Shown here: positions 41,807 through 50,885 of the stretch, piece after piece | Layout of the letters: each line of letters opens with the position of its first letter | Numbering within the stretch: position 1 is the first letter of the stretch | Assembly: GCA_963794745.1 (NCBI GenBank) | Contig: CAWCEZ010000009.1 | Coordinates: 310,001-374,000, forward strand | Source of the DNA: Fen-671 sp963794745 | GTDB lineage: Bacteria; Actinomycetota; Acidimicrobiia; Acidimicrobiales; Palsa-688 | Direction: 5' to 3' | Length of the DNA: 64,000 bases | Position numbers and translations under genes: made by a program | Notes under the pieces: generated by a model | Databases searched by the model: none | What the model was told of the DNA's origin: nothing | What the model saw: only the letters and a program-made list of their open reading frames with translations

Positions 41807-42676
41807 TCAGCCCTGCGAGCCGAGCGAGCCCTCCGCGGCCAGAACAGTATTGCGCAGCAACATTGCCACCGTCGTGACGCCGACACCGCCCAGCCGGGGG
41901 GTGACCCAACCGGCGACTTCGCCGCAACGTTCGTCGACATCGGACAGGACCTTGCGCCCTTCCCAGGTGATACCCCCACCGACCACGCAGGAGCCGGGGG
42001 CGATCACGTCAGGGGTGATCATGTTCGGCACCCCGGCCGCGCCCACCACGATCCCCGCTCGTCTCGTGTAGTCGGCCCAGTCCTTCACCCCCGTGTGCAC
42101 GACGGTGACCGCGGCATTGGCACCGGGTTCCTTGAGGGACAACAGCAGCGCCAAGGGTCGGCCCAGGGTAGGGCCTCGGCCGACGATGACCACCGAGCGG
42201 CCCTCCACCGGCACGTTGTAGTACTTGAGCATCGCCACGATGCCGACAGGGGTACAAGGCCGCGGATGGCCGAGCTCGCCCAGGGCGAGGTAACCGAGGT
42301 TGACCGGGTGCAGCCCGTCCACGTCCTTTGAAGGCAAGACCCGGGTGAGTGCCTCCGCGTAGTCAAAGCCAGCCGGCACCGGGTTTTGCACCAAGAAGCC
42401 GTCTACGTTGGGGTCTTCGTTGAGCTGGTCCACCGCTTCGAGCAGATCCTGCTGGCTAGCATCGGCCGGGATCCGCAGGTCCACCGACGAGATCCCGTAG
42501 ATGTCGCACATCTCGTGCTTGCGGGCGACATAGTGGGCGCTCGCCGGGTCGTCCCCGACGAGGATCGTCCCGAGCCCGACGCTCTTGCCGGCTGCGGCGA
42601 GCTTGGCAACAGCGTCGCCCACTTCGCCCAATACGGCGTCGGCCACCGGTGCACCGGACATGACAACTGCTGCCAT
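41807..42676 (-). CDS. folD: Bifunctional methylene-THF dehydrogenase/cyclohydrolase FolD
   Basis: The product is 289 residues. Catalytic Lys in SAHYVARKHEMC, Asp in PSKDVDGLHPVNLG, NADP-binding VVIVGRGPTLGRPLALLL and C-terminal GGVGVTTVAMLL. The substrate loop reads FLVQNPVPAG, where most FolD proteins have VQLPLP; the Gln is kept but two Leu are changed. It interconverts methylene-, methenyl- and formyl-THF, supplying the formyl donor for PurN and PurH and the substrate for MetF. ATG with TAGGAG 5 bases upstream. Confidence 0.94.
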   Translation of the reverse strand: MAAVVMSGAPVADAVLGEVGDAVAKLAAAGKSVGLGTILVGDDPASAHYVARKHEMCDIYGISSVDLRIPADASQQDLLEAVDQLNEDPNVDGFLVQNPVPAGFDYAEALTRVLPSKDVDGLHPVNLGYLALGELGHPRPCTPVGIVAMLKYYNVPVEGRSVVIVGRGPTLGRPLALLLSLKEPGANAAVTVVHTGVKDWADYTRRAGIVVGAAGVPNMITPDVIAPGSCVVGGGITWEGRKVLSDVDERCGEVAGWVTPRLGGVGVTTVAMLLRNTVLAAEGSLGSQG

Positions 42677-42694
42677 TTCGCTCCTATTTCGCTG

Positions 42695-44257
42695 CTAATG
42701 CCTGAACTGTCGCTCGCCCGTGAAGACCATAGCAATCCCGTGCTCCTCGGCCGCCGCAATTACCTCGGCGTCACGGACCGAACCTCCGGGTTGTGCCACA
42801 CATGTCACACCGGAAGCTGCAATTGTATCGAGCCCGTCCCTGAAGGGGAAGAAGGCATCGCTCGCGCCAGACCCGCCCCTGGCTCGTCCGCCAGCGCGCG
42901 CTACTGCCAGTTCTCCAGCTGTGACACGGTTTTGTTGGCCGCCGCCAATTCCCACAGCCATCCCGTTTGCCGCGAGCACGATCGCGTTGGACTTGACCGC
43001 GGCGCAGACCCTCCACGCCAGTTGAACGTCGCGCCAGTTGTCCTCGCTCGGCTTGGTGGACGTAACTATCTCCCACTCTTCTGGCCCTCTTGCGAGACGG
43101 TACGGGCTCTGTACGAGCCATCCGCCGCTTACCTGGCGGACATTCCAGGAGCTCGTGGTGGGCACAGGAGCGCTGAGCACTCGCATGTTCTTGCGCTTGG
43201 CTGCAAAAAGGGCTAGAGCGCCCTTGCTGTAGCCAGGGGCAATAACGACGTCAGCTTTGGCATTTTCCACCATCGCCTCCGCGAGTTCGTCGTCGACGAA
43301 GTTCGAAAGGGCGACGATGCCGCCGAAGGCGGACATCGGGTCGCATTCAAAGGCTTTTTCGTATGCACCCGAGACGTTTTCAGCGATAGCGGCCCCGCAC
43401 GGGTTGGCGTGCTTGACCACCACGGCTGCCGCAGGGCCGAGGTCGGCGATATCGTGCACCAAGCCCCACGCGGCGTCTGCGTCGTAGAGGTTGAGGTAGG
43501 AGAGCTCCATCCCACTCAGCTGGACGACATCGTCCCACCAGCTCATCTCGCCGCTACTGCGGTAGCGCGCACCCTGCTGGTGGGGGTTCTCGCCGTAGCG
43601 AAGGGGCTGCGCCAGCTCGAGCGACAAATGGAGCGTCTTTGGCAGGGAGGGCAGCCGCTTGCCTTCACTGGTCGTCGCTCCAGGCGCACCGGACGTGATT
43701 TCTTCGGCTATCCGCTCGTCGAACCATGTGACGATCGCGGCGTCGTAGGCCGCCGTGTGGGCGAAGGCCTTTCGGGCCAACCGGAGCCGTAGGTCCTTGT
43801 CGAAGTTGCCGGCACCGTGCATACCTTCGAGCACTGCCGGGTAATCGGCCGGGTCGACCACCACGCATACCCGTGCCCAGTTTTTGGCAGCGCCACGCAG
43901 GAGGGTCACGCCACCGATATCGATCATTTCGACCGAAGGTGCCGACCGGAACGGGTAGAGGTTGCACACGACGAGGGCGATCGGGTCGATCCCTTGTTGC
44001 GCGAGGTCGGCGATGTGTTCGGGCTCTTCGAGGTTCGCCAAGATACCCGCGTGCAAGCGGGGATGGAGGGTCTTGACGCGGCCCCCGATCATTTCAGGAG
44101 AACCGGTGACCTCCTCGACCGTCGTGTGGGGGAGGCCGGCTTCGGCGAGAGCCGTCGCCGTGCCGCCGCTCGCCACCAACTCGTAACCGGCCGCCGCCAG
44201 GGTCCTCGCGAAGTCCTCCAAACCCGTCTTGTCGTAAACAGAAATCAGGGCCTTCAT
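42695..44257 (-). CDS. purH: Bifunctional AICAR transformylase/IMP cyclohydrolase
   Basis: The product is 520 residues. N-terminal IMP cyclohydrolase with ISVYDKTGLEDFARTL and GGRVKTLHPRLHAGIL. C-terminal AICAR transformylase with VVKHANPCGAAI (Lys-His catalytic pair), YGENPHQQGARY and FPFRDGLDTIAASGV. It does the last two steps of purine synthesis. The ATG overlaps the purN stop in ATGA and is preceded by AAGGAGG, a strong binding site. It is the second gene of the one-carbon operon. Confidence 0.96.
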   Translation of the reverse strand: MKALISVYDKTGLEDFARTLAAAGYELVASGGTATALAEAGLPHTTVEEVTGSPEMIGGRVKTLHPRLHAGILANLEEPEHIADLAQQGIDPIALVVCNLYPFRSAPSVEMIDIGGVTLLRGAAKNWARVCVVVDPADYPAVLEGMHGAGNFDKDLRLRLARKAFAHTAAYDAAIVTWFDERIAEEITSGAPGATTSEGKRLPSLPKTLHLSLELAQPLRYGENPHQQGARYRSSGEMSWWDDVVQLSGMELSYLNLYDADAAWGLVHDIADLGPAAAVVVKHANPCGAAIAENVSGAYEKAFECDPMSAFGGIVALSNFVDDELAEAMVENAKADVVIAPGYSKGALALFAAKRKNMRVLSAPVPTTSSWNVRQVSGGWLVQSPYRLARGPEEWEIVTSTKPSEDNWRDVQLAWRVCAAVKSNAIVLAANGMAVGIGGGQQNRVTAGELAVARAGGRARGGSGASDAFFPFRDGLDTIAASGVTCVAQPGGSVRDAEVIAAAEEHGIAMVFTGERQFRH

Positions 44258-44868
44258 TCGGAGCCTCCTTGTGCCGTCCCGCTCTTGCGGAGCTGGGTCA
44301 TGAAAACATGGATGGTCTCAGGATAAAGGCGGCGTTCGACCACCTTGATCCTTTCGAGCAGCGTCTCCTCTGTGTCGCCCGGGAGCACCGGCACCTGTTG
44401 TTGCGCGAGGACGGGGCCTTCGTCGACGGCTTCCGTTGCGACGTGGACCGTCGTGCCGGTGACCTCCACACCCGCGGCAAGAGCGTCGCGAACGGCATGC
44501 CAGCCCTTGAAGGCGGGCAGGAGCGCTGGGTGCGTGTTGAGGACCCTGCCCGGGAACGCCGCGAACATCTCTGCACTGAAAATCGTCCCGAAGCCGGCCA
44601 TGGCAACGACGTCCACCTCGTAGCGCTCCAGTACATCGACGAGGCGCCGGGTATAGGCGCCCCGCTCAAAGCCGGGCCCATAGCTTTCGCGCAGGACCAG
44701 CTCTGCCGGCACGCCGGCCGCCTCCGCAACCTCCAGCGCCCGGCACTCACGGTCGGTCACCACGACCGTCACTTCCAGGCCGGCCTCGATGACCGCCTCC
44801 AAGATCGTGCCGCTCCCAGAGGCGAGGACGCCCAGGCGCACGTCGCTGCGACGGCCCGGACTACCCAC
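44254..44868 (-). CDS. purN: Phosphoribosylglycinamide formyltransferase (GAR transformylase)
   Basis: The product is about 204 residues. N-terminal LGVLASGSGTILEAV, active-site ALLPAFKGWHAVRDAL and GTTVHVATEAVDEGPVLAQ (catalytic Asp region). The usual NxHPSLLP is NTHPALLP. It formylates GAR with 10-formyl-THF. The start is uncertain; a GTG at 44868 is used, with TAGGG 8 bases upstream, and another GTG lies 6 bases further. A longer frame overlaps the divergent dedA gene. Stop overlaps purH. Confidence 0.93.
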   Translation of the reverse strand: MGSPGRRSDVRLGVLASGSGTILEAVIEAGLEVTVVVTDRECRALEVAEAAGVPAELVLRESYGPGFERGAYTRRLVDVLERYEVDVVAMAGFGTIFSAEMFAAFPGRVLNTHPALLPAFKGWHAVRDALAAGVEVTGTTVHVATEAVDEGPVLAQQQVPVLPGDTEETLLERIKVVERRLYPETIHVFMTQLRKSGTAQGGSE

Positions 44869-44932
44869 AGCCACGACCCTACTCCTTGGACCGCAGTGAT
44901 CGAGCAGACCAGCCGATATGCTCCGAAGCGGG

Positions 44933-45556
44933 ATGAGCACCACTCACATAATCCATAGCTACGGGTACCTGGCCGTGTTCGTTTTCGTCGCCATCGAGAG
45001 CCTGGGCGTGCCTATACCCGGCGAATCAGCGGTAATCGCGGCTGGTGCGTACGCCGGCGAGACACACAAATTGAACCCATGGCTGCTTTTCCTGGTGGCA
45101 GCCGTAGCGGCAATTGTGGGCAATATCGCCGGGTACCTTATTGGTCGCAAGGGGGGTTTCCCCCTGGTCTTGCGGTACGGGAACAAAGTGCACCTCGACC
45201 AGCACAAGCTGAAGGTGGGAAAGTACGTGCTCGACAATCAGGGCGCAAAGGTTGTGTTCTTCGGTCGGTTTGTCTCGGTGCTCCGCACCTATGTGGCTCT
45301 CCTGGCGGGCATTTTGCAAATGCAATGGAACAGGTTTGTTCTCGCCACGGTTGCCGCCGCGGTGGCGTGGGCGGGCATCTACACCGCCCTTGCGTACGAT
45401 GCCGCGGGGACCTTGAAGCGACTGTCCGGGCCCGTGGACCTGGCCCTGGGGGGAGTGGCTGTCGTGATCGTGATAGCGGTCCTGCTCGCTGTGCGCCATC
45501 AGGTGAAGAGACTGGGCGACAAGGCTGAGGCCGCTTATCCTGGCCCACTCGTCTAG
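44933..45556 (+). CDS. DedA-family membrane protein
   Basis: The product is about 207 residues. The family motif is clear: ESLGVPIPGESAVIAAGAYAG near the N-terminus, GNIAGYLIGRKGG, and FFGRFVSVLRTYVALLAGILQM. Four or more hydrophobic segments. DedA proteins flip or transport lipid carriers and are needed for envelope homeostasis. The start is an ATG at 44933, with a second ATG 15 bases upstream. It is divergent from purN. The uxaC gene follows after 3 bases, so they may be co-transcribed. Confidence 0.93.
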   Translation: MSTTHIIHSYGYLAVFVFVAIESLGVPIPGESAVIAAGAYAGETHKLNPWLLFLVAAVAAIVGNIAGYLIGRKGGFPLVLRYGNKVHLDQHKLKVGKYVLDNQGAKVVFFGRFVSVLRTYVALLAGILQMQWNRFVLATVAAAVAWAGIYTALAYDAAGTLKRLSGPVDLALGGVAVVIVIAVLLAVRHQVKRLGDKAEAAYPGPLV

Positions 45557-45559
45557 CCC

Positions 45560-46972
45560 TTGCCTCACCCAGACCGCCTCTTGCCGGCTGAGCCGGGCTT
45601 GCGCAAAGTCGCCGCAGAACTCTACGAGCAGGTCGCCCGCCTGCCACTTGTCTCACCTCATGGCCACGTGGACGCCGCGATGCTTGCTCGGGACGAACCC
45701 TATGCCGACCCCGTCGCCCTGTTGGTGCGGCCTGACCACTACGTTCTCCGCCACCTCCACGGGCAAGGCGTGGCTCTCAGAGACTTGGGGCTGCGCCCTT
45801 TGGCCGAACCGGAGGGCGAAGTTGCTGCGCCTCGCGAGGTATGGCGGCAACTCTGCCGTCACTGGCCGGCTTTTCGAGGGACGGTCGTGCGCTTGTGGTT
45901 CGAGGACGAGCTGTCGTCTCTGTTCGGTGTCGAGGAGCCCCTCAGTGAGGCGACCTCAGACGAGACCTACGACCGTGTCGCGCAGCGTCTGACAGCTCCC
46001 GAAATGCGCCCCCGTGCCCTGTACCGGCGTTTCGGGCTAGAGGTACTCGCGACCACCGATTCGCCCCTGGACGACCTCTCCGCTCATGCCGCATTGCGCG
46101 ACGAACCGTTGTGGGAAGGCCGGGTAGTGCCGACCTTCCGGCCCGACGGGCTTGTCGACGCGTCGCGGTCGAGCCAATGGGCAGCTGCCCTCGACCGTCT
46201 CGAGGCTGTATCGGGCATAGGCACGGGGGACTACCGGGGCTACATCGCGGCGCTCGAGTCGCGCAGGGCAGCCTTCAAGCGCCTCGGGGCCACCGCCACC
46301 GACCATGGGCCGCGAGCTGCTGAGGCGGTCGAGCTCAGCGAGCGGGAGGCGTCCCTTGTCTTCGACCGGCTACGGGCGGGTTCGCAGGGCCCGGGCGATG
46401 CAGATCTATTCGGCGCCCACATGCTTATGGAGATGGCCAGGATGTCCGCAGATGACGGCCTCGTCATGCAACTTCATCCCGGGATCTGGCGCAGCCACGA
46501 CGCCTTGGCGTTCGCTCGTTTTGGGCCGAACCTCGGTGCGGACTTCCCGTTGCCGACGAGCTTCACCGCTGGTTTGCAACCTCTGCTGGCTCGTTTCGGC
46601 TCGGTGCCATCGTTCCGAGCCGTCGTCTTCACGGCGGACGAAACAACCTACTCGCGCGAGCTGGCACCGATGGCTAGTTACTACCCGAGCCTCTGGCTGG
46701 GAGCACCCTGGTGGTTCTTGGACGCCCCCGATGCGATGGGACGGTTTTGGGCAGCGACCACCGAGACCGCCGGGCCCGCCAAGTCGGCCGGTTTCGTGGA
46801 CGACACGCGGGCTTACTGCTCGATCCCAGCACGCCATGACGTCGCACGCCGCGCTTACTGTGCTTTCTTGGCCCGGCTCGTCTGCGAGCACCGGGTCGGG
46901 CCTGACGATGCCGCCGAGCTCGCCGGCGACTTCGCTTACCGCCTTCCCAAGACCGCCTTCCGTCTCGGCTGA
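45560..46972 (+). CDS. uxaC: Uronate isomerase (glucuronate/galacturonate isomerase)
   Basis: The product is about 470 residues, the usual UxaC length. LVSPHGHVDAAML is the N-terminal metal-binding HxH of the amidohydrolase-superfamily fold. LEVLATTDSPLDDLSAH, VVPTFRPDG, MQLHPGIWRSHD, then LAPMASYYPSLWLGAPWWFLDAPDAMGRFW split by a turn, and ARHDVARRAYCAFLA fit the family. It isomerises D-glucuronate to D-fructuronate, or D-galacturonate to D-tagaturonate. No other hexuronate gene is near. The start is a TTG 3 bases after dedA, with no Shine-Dalgarno. Confidence 0.9.
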   Translation: MPHPDRLLPAEPGLRKVAAELYEQVARLPLVSPHGHVDAAMLARDEPYADPVALLVRPDHYVLRHLHGQGVALRDLGLRPLAEPEGEVAAPREVWRQLCRHWPAFRGTVVRLWFEDELSSLFGVEEPLSEATSDETYDRVAQRLTAPEMRPRALYRRFGLEVLATTDSPLDDLSAHAALRDEPLWEGRVVPTFRPDGLVDASRSSQWAAALDRLEAVSGIGTGDYRGYIAALESRRAAFKRLGATATDHGPRAAEAVELSEREASLVFDRLRAGSQGPGDADLFGAHMLMEMARMSADDGLVMQLHPGIWRSHDALAFARFGPNLGADFPLPTSFTAGLQPLLARFGSVPSFRAVVFTADETTYSRELAPMASYYPSLWLGAPWWFLDAPDAMGRFWAATTETAGPAKSAGFVDDTRAYCSIPARHDVARRAYCAFLARLVCEHRVGPDDAAELAGDFAYRLPKTAFRLG

Positions 46973-46976
46973 GCGC

Positions 46977-47409
46977 CTAAGCGGCGACGAGGGCGTCGGT
47001 AAGAGGGTCGATCCCGGCCAGGTTGTGGGCCAGATCGTCGTCGAGGTGGTGGCGCCTGGCCAGGACCGCGGGGGAATAATAGGAGACCTTGGTCTGACCG
47101 TCGTCCGCCCAGATCAGCACCTTCAGCGGCAAGTCCAGTGCTGATAGGGGCGATGCCGCCATGACCGGCGTGCCGGCCACCGGGCTGCCGAAGATCACCA
47201 GCGTTGTACCGCGCAGTTCGAGGCCGACCTGGCGTGCTGCCCGCGCTCTGGTCGATCACAGCGAACAGCGTCATGCCCTTTTCCTTCAACATCCCCACAA
47301 GGCGTTCGACCGTGCCGGCAACAGAGCGGGAACTGAGCTTGGTGACGATCCCTTTCTCGTCCGGCGCTGTCTTATCCGGCTCTGTCTTGTTCGGGCTGGC
47401 ATCAGGCAC
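46977..47409 (-). CDS. DUF302 domain protein (apparent +1 frameshift)
   Basis: The product is about 143 residues if corrected. DUF302 core: VERLVGMLKEKGMTLFAVIDQSAG in one frame, then QVGLELRGTTLVIFGSPVAG, ALDLPLKVLIWADDGQT and VSYYSPAVLARRH in the other. One extra base near 47238 (a T read as A leftward) explains the break. DUF302 proteins are small soluble proteins thought to bind ligands or be regulatory; no activity is established. The GTG start at 47409 has GGAG 6 bases upstream. It is convergent with uxaC. Confidence 0.85.
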
Positions 47410-47627
47410 CGCAGCTCCTCTCCTGGGGGAAAGTCTTGTCGACCAAGACGCTAGCTGGCACGGCGCAGCGGGAGCTAGCTAGTGCCGACTGGCTTCATTG
47501 ATCGTCCGGCTCGTAAAGGAAGAACCCTTTTCAGCACTTATGTCCGATTTGCTCAAGGCTCATGGTCAAGTCTCCGATGGCACCAGAAGCGAACCAGTAA
47601 CTGTGGGGACCCTACAAGGGGGCGGAG

Positions 47628-48584
47628 ATGCAGAATGCTTTGGCCGAACAGCCGGTTCGGCACGACACGCTTGGCGGCACCACAACGATTTCACTTCGGG
47701 CCACACCTCCTGGTGCCCCGGGGCTCGGAATATCGGAAATAGAGGTAATTTCAGAAGTTCCCCACAAATCCTCGCCAATTAATGAGGCCGACGCGATATT
47801 CTGCCGCGACCTGCTGGAGTTCGTCGGAGATTTCAGGTCAGCGGCGCCCAAATCGAGCAACGTCCGCAGGTTGGGCCAGGCGGCCGCGACGGGTACGGCG
47901 GGTGCTCGTGACCCAGCTCTGGGCCCGGATGCTCTTTTCGACTTCTTGCGAGCCTATGAGGCCGCACCGAAAATGAGGCCCCTGTCCAATCATCGGCCCG
48001 CTCAGGAGCGGGCCGTAAAGAACCTTGGCCCGACAGTTGCTCAGGAGATCGCAGAGCAACCAGAAGACACGCCGTTCAGGGTCCCCCCTTACGTTTCGGC
48101 CGTCCCGGAGAACACGGCGATCGAGGAGGCTCTTTTCGACCCGGAGGCGGTATGGCCCGCGCCGCAGCCCTCTCCTGTCCCGGGTGAACCACCGGGGGGT
48201 GCACCACTGCCGGTCGTACAGGTGCCGGTCGAAGTGCTGGTCACAGAGCCGCCCGCTCCGAGGCCCCTCGCCCCGGCGCCGCCCGCACAGCGCCCCACCC
48301 GAGCGCCAGCCGCAACGCGACCTGCCTCGTTACCGGTCGCAAAGCGGTCGGATCCGATGCCGGTTTCCCAGGGGGCAGCTCCAGTGGCAGGCGCAGCAAA
48401 GCTGGTGCTAACTCCGATCGGTACGGGGCCAGATGCGAAGCCAGCTTCGGCACAAGTCAAGAAGCGGCCAGAACCCCGGACCACTCCAGTGCCAGCCGCG
48501 AAGCCGCTCGGGCCGGCGGCGGCGCGCGCAAAGGCTATTTCCGAGGGTTTGATCGACTCCGCGCCAGCTCGGCAGGGGACTTAA
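47628..48584 (+). CDS. Pro/Ala-rich protein of unknown function
   Basis: The product is about 318 residues. The first 170 residues look partly ordered (EADAIFCRDLLEFVGDFR and DALFDFLRAYEAAPKMRPL). The rest is Pro/Ala-rich and disordered with many VPxP and APxP units, ending near AKAISEGLIDSAP. No signal peptide or transmembrane helix. The ATG has AAGGGGGCGGAG closely upstream. I do not recognise a family. The composition parallels the Pro/Ala-rich protein at 16.8 kb, but there is no shared motif that I can see. Confidence 0.6.
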   Translation: MQNALAEQPVRHDTLGGTTTISLRATPPGAPGLGISEIEVISEVPHKSSPINEADAIFCRDLLEFVGDFRSAAPKSSNVRRLGQAAATGTAGARDPALGPDALFDFLRAYEAAPKMRPLSNHRPAQERAVKNLGPTVAQEIAEQPEDTPFRVPPYVSAVPENTAIEEALFDPEAVWPAPQPSPVPGEPPGGAPLPVVQVPVEVLVTEPPAPRPLAPAPPAQRPTRAPAATRPASLPVAKRSDPMPVSQGAAPVAGAAKLVLTPIGTGPDAKPASAQVKKRPEPRTTPVPAAKPLGPAAARAKAISEGLIDSAPARQGT

Positions 48585-48669
48585 ACGCCCACCGTGCAAC
48601 CTCGTGGTGTCCCGCAGGTTCGGTTGCGGGCATTCTTGACCTCTGTGGGGTGCCGGGCCATCATGTCTC

Positions 48670-50550
48670 ATGACCGCACTCCGTAAAAAAGGCCTGTCGC
48701 AGCGCGGCAGCGTCCGCACACTTCGGTTGGTACGCGCTGTGGCGGTGATCTGCTTGGGGGTCGTCCTGGCGTCCGGCCTTAGTTCGACGGTGGCCTCAGC
48801 TGCACCGCTGCCGCGCGAGGCAACCGGTTCAGCCGGTGGGGCGCGGCGAAGTATCCCGGCCGGCCAGCTAGGCGGGCCGTTCACGGCGGCGTCGGTCCGT
48901 TCCGCAGAGGTGGTGCTGGCCCAAAGCGGCGTTGCCACTGTGGCCGACGAGGGGTCCAAGGCTCCTCTCGTGAGCGTTACCGGGCCCGTGAGGCTGCGTT
49001 TTACCCGGGCACAGGTCCAAGCCATGGCCCTGTCGGCCGCCGATGGGGGAGGGCTACTCGGCTCCACCTTGGGGTCGGTAACGCCGGTGGCCAAAGGCGT
49101 AGCCCCGTTCGGTTACGTGCTTGCCGCCTGGCTGCGCAACGAGGCCACGCCGGGGGCCGAAGCCGTACGTGCCCTTATGGGGCCCCAGGACTGGAAGGCG
49201 GTGCCGTCGGTAGTGTTCCCGACGATAGCGCTGCCCCTCTTCGCAGCCGACGTCATCGCTCACACGCCTGCCCATGCCGGCTCGCCCAGGCCGGCCTTGG
49301 TTGCCGATGAGGTGGAGGACGAGCAGCATATGGGCTTTTTCGACGCCCCGTGTTCGACTGTGTCCGATTTCGTACAGAGCACCCTGGCTTCGGTGTTCAA
49401 CGCTCTTCAGCTCGCACCGGCTACGGGTAGCGGGGCTGGGGCGACCATCGGCAATTTCTTCGTGACGCTGTGGAACGGGGTTGTCGTACTGGCCCAGCGG
49501 GGCGTGCAAAGACTGGTGGACAAGCTCTCCCAGTTCATCGTGTCCAAGATCGAACTGGCGGCCGGGGCCGTGGTCGTCATCGCCAATATCGTCGCATACC
49601 TGAACCCGTGGTCAGTGAGCGTGAGCGGCCTCCCTGATGTGGTCTTAGCGGGTGGCAGCGGTGTATTCAGGGCCAAGGTTTCAACAGTGGGCCTGTCCGC
49701 TTGGCCTTCGGCCATTGTCGACTGCCTACCCTCCGGCGTGACCCTACCCCCCCTCCAGCCCGTCAACGCCGACGCCACCTGGACCGTGCAAGGACCCCTG
49801 TCAGCGAGCTCACCCACCACCATCAAAATCTCTCCGCTCGGCCAGGGCCAGCTGTACTTCACCACCACCAGGACGTCGACCCCGGCTGGTTGTTCGTCCG
49901 GCGCCGCTTCGCCGCAGACCGCTTCGGCGACGATCACGGTACAGCGCCCGGGGACCAGCCAGCTCAAGGAGGTCGTCATCAACATGGTGAGCAATGGCTT
50001 CGGCCTCGCCGGCAGCATCGTCAGGCCCGTGGTCCAGGCCATCCTGGAGCCCATCTTGGACCTCGCTCTGAACGCGCTCGCCAAGCTGACGCAAGTGCAC
50101 GGTAAGGGCTATGTCACAATCAGCGATGCGGGGCCCGGCGGAGGCCATTGCACTACGACCACGGGGGTAACTACAACTACCAACTCGGCCTGCAAGTACG
50201 TACCGCCACCGCCACCTTGCCCCTACATCTCCCTGGCCCAGATAGAAAAGATCTACAGCGAGTGTGTCTACACCTACGACTACTCGGTCACCACTGGCGC
50301 GAAAACCATCCCGCCGTCGTGCGTATTTACCTTCGAACTCTCCCGGTCGGTCACCGTCACTTTCATGCCCCCGGCAGGAGGTGGCGAACTCGCCTACGGC
50401 TGCACGAGCAGCTCGTTCTATGGGGAGACCAGATCGGAAGACATCGCGGCTGCGGCGGGGGGTTGGACGCTTTTGGTGCAGGCCTTCATAGGCGGTTGCG
50501 GCGAGGCCACCGCGGTGGCTCAAATTGCCCTCCAGCATGTGCCGCGGTAG
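48670..50550 (+). CDS. Large secreted Cys/Thr/Val-rich protein of unknown function
   Basis: The product is about 626 residues. N-terminal signal peptide: basic RGSVRTLRLVR, hydrophobic AVAVICLGVVLASGLSSTVASAAPLP. The middle contains two long Val/Ala-rich hydrophobic stretches (NGVVVLAQRGVQRLVDKLSQF, then IELAAGAVVVIANIVAYLNP) that may be amphipathic or membrane-inserting. The C-terminal third has beta-rich Thr/Ser segments with about nine Cys, probably disulfide-bonded (CKYVPPPPPCPYISLAQIEK, ECVYTYDYS). No known domain. The start is an ATG at 48670. It has no clear partner gene. A tRNA-Thr gene follows about 70 bases after its stop. Confidence 0.7.
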   Translation: MTALRKKGLSQRGSVRTLRLVRAVAVICLGVVLASGLSSTVASAAPLPREATGSAGGARRSIPAGQLGGPFTAASVRSAEVVLAQSGVATVADEGSKAPLVSVTGPVRLRFTRAQVQAMALSAADGGGLLGSTLGSVTPVAKGVAPFGYVLAAWLRNEATPGAEAVRALMGPQDWKAVPSVVFPTIALPLFAADVIAHTPAHAGSPRPALVADEVEDEQHMGFFDAPCSTVSDFVQSTLASVFNALQLAPATGSGAGATIGNFFVTLWNGVVVLAQRGVQRLVDKLSQFIVSKIELAAGAVVVIANIVAYLNPWSVSVSGLPDVVLAGGSGVFRAKVSTVGLSAWPSAIVDCLPSGVTLPPLQPVNADATWTVQGPLSASSPTTIKISPLGQGQLYFTTTRTSTPAGCSSGAASPQTASATITVQRPGTSQLKEVVINMVSNGFGLAGSIVRPVVQAILEPILDLALNALAKLTQVHGKGYVTISDAGPGGGHCTTTTGVTTTTNSACKYVPPPPPCPYISLAQIEKIYSECVYTYDYSVTTGAKTIPPSCVFTFELSRSVTVTFMPPAGGGELAYGCTSSSFYGETRSEDIAAAAGGWTLLVQAFIGGCGEATAVAQIALQHVPR

Positions 50551-50621
50551 CGGCCGCGGCAGGCCGGTCGGGTCGCTAGGAACGTCGGCCGGTCGGCACT
50601 AGTCGACAGAATTGTTCGTTG

Positions 50622-50694
50622 AGCCCGAGAGCGGAATCGAACCGCTGACCTACGCATTACGAGTGCGTTGCTCTGCCGTCTGAGCTACCCGGGC
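50622..50694 (-). tRNA. trnT: tRNA-Thr (anticodon CGT)
   Basis: Leftward 73-base tRNA: acceptor GCCCGGG pairs with CTCGGGC (one G-U), then T8-A9, a GCTC D stem, anticodon arm ACGCA-CTCGTAA-TGCGT with anticodon CGT, T arm AGCGG-TTCGATT-CCGCT and discriminator T. The loop positions C32, T33 and A37 are normal. CCA is not encoded. It reads ACG threonine codons. A degenerate copy of its 5' half is found at 61.26-61.30 kb. Confidence 0.95.
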
Positions 50695-50885
50695 TTGTCC
50701 ATGTCGCTCTCTCGCCTGAATTGAAGGCGGGAAAGTCGCCAAAGTCCACCACGGCAGCGTAGCTGACCTGCTGCACAGGTGGCCGGACGGCATTGCTATC
50801 GCGAGGTGGTCGCGTCGCCTACAGGGGGCCGACCGCGTTCTCCTGGTCCAGCCAAAGTGGCTCGCTCGAGTAGCCCAGGCCCGGT

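Noticed and set aside
47498..47782. Small rightward frame of about 94 codons before the Pro/Ala-rich gene
   Set aside because: Start has no binding site, the second half overlaps the better-supported gene, and no domain is visible. The first 45 codons look protein-like, so an indel joining it to the next gene cannot be fully excluded.
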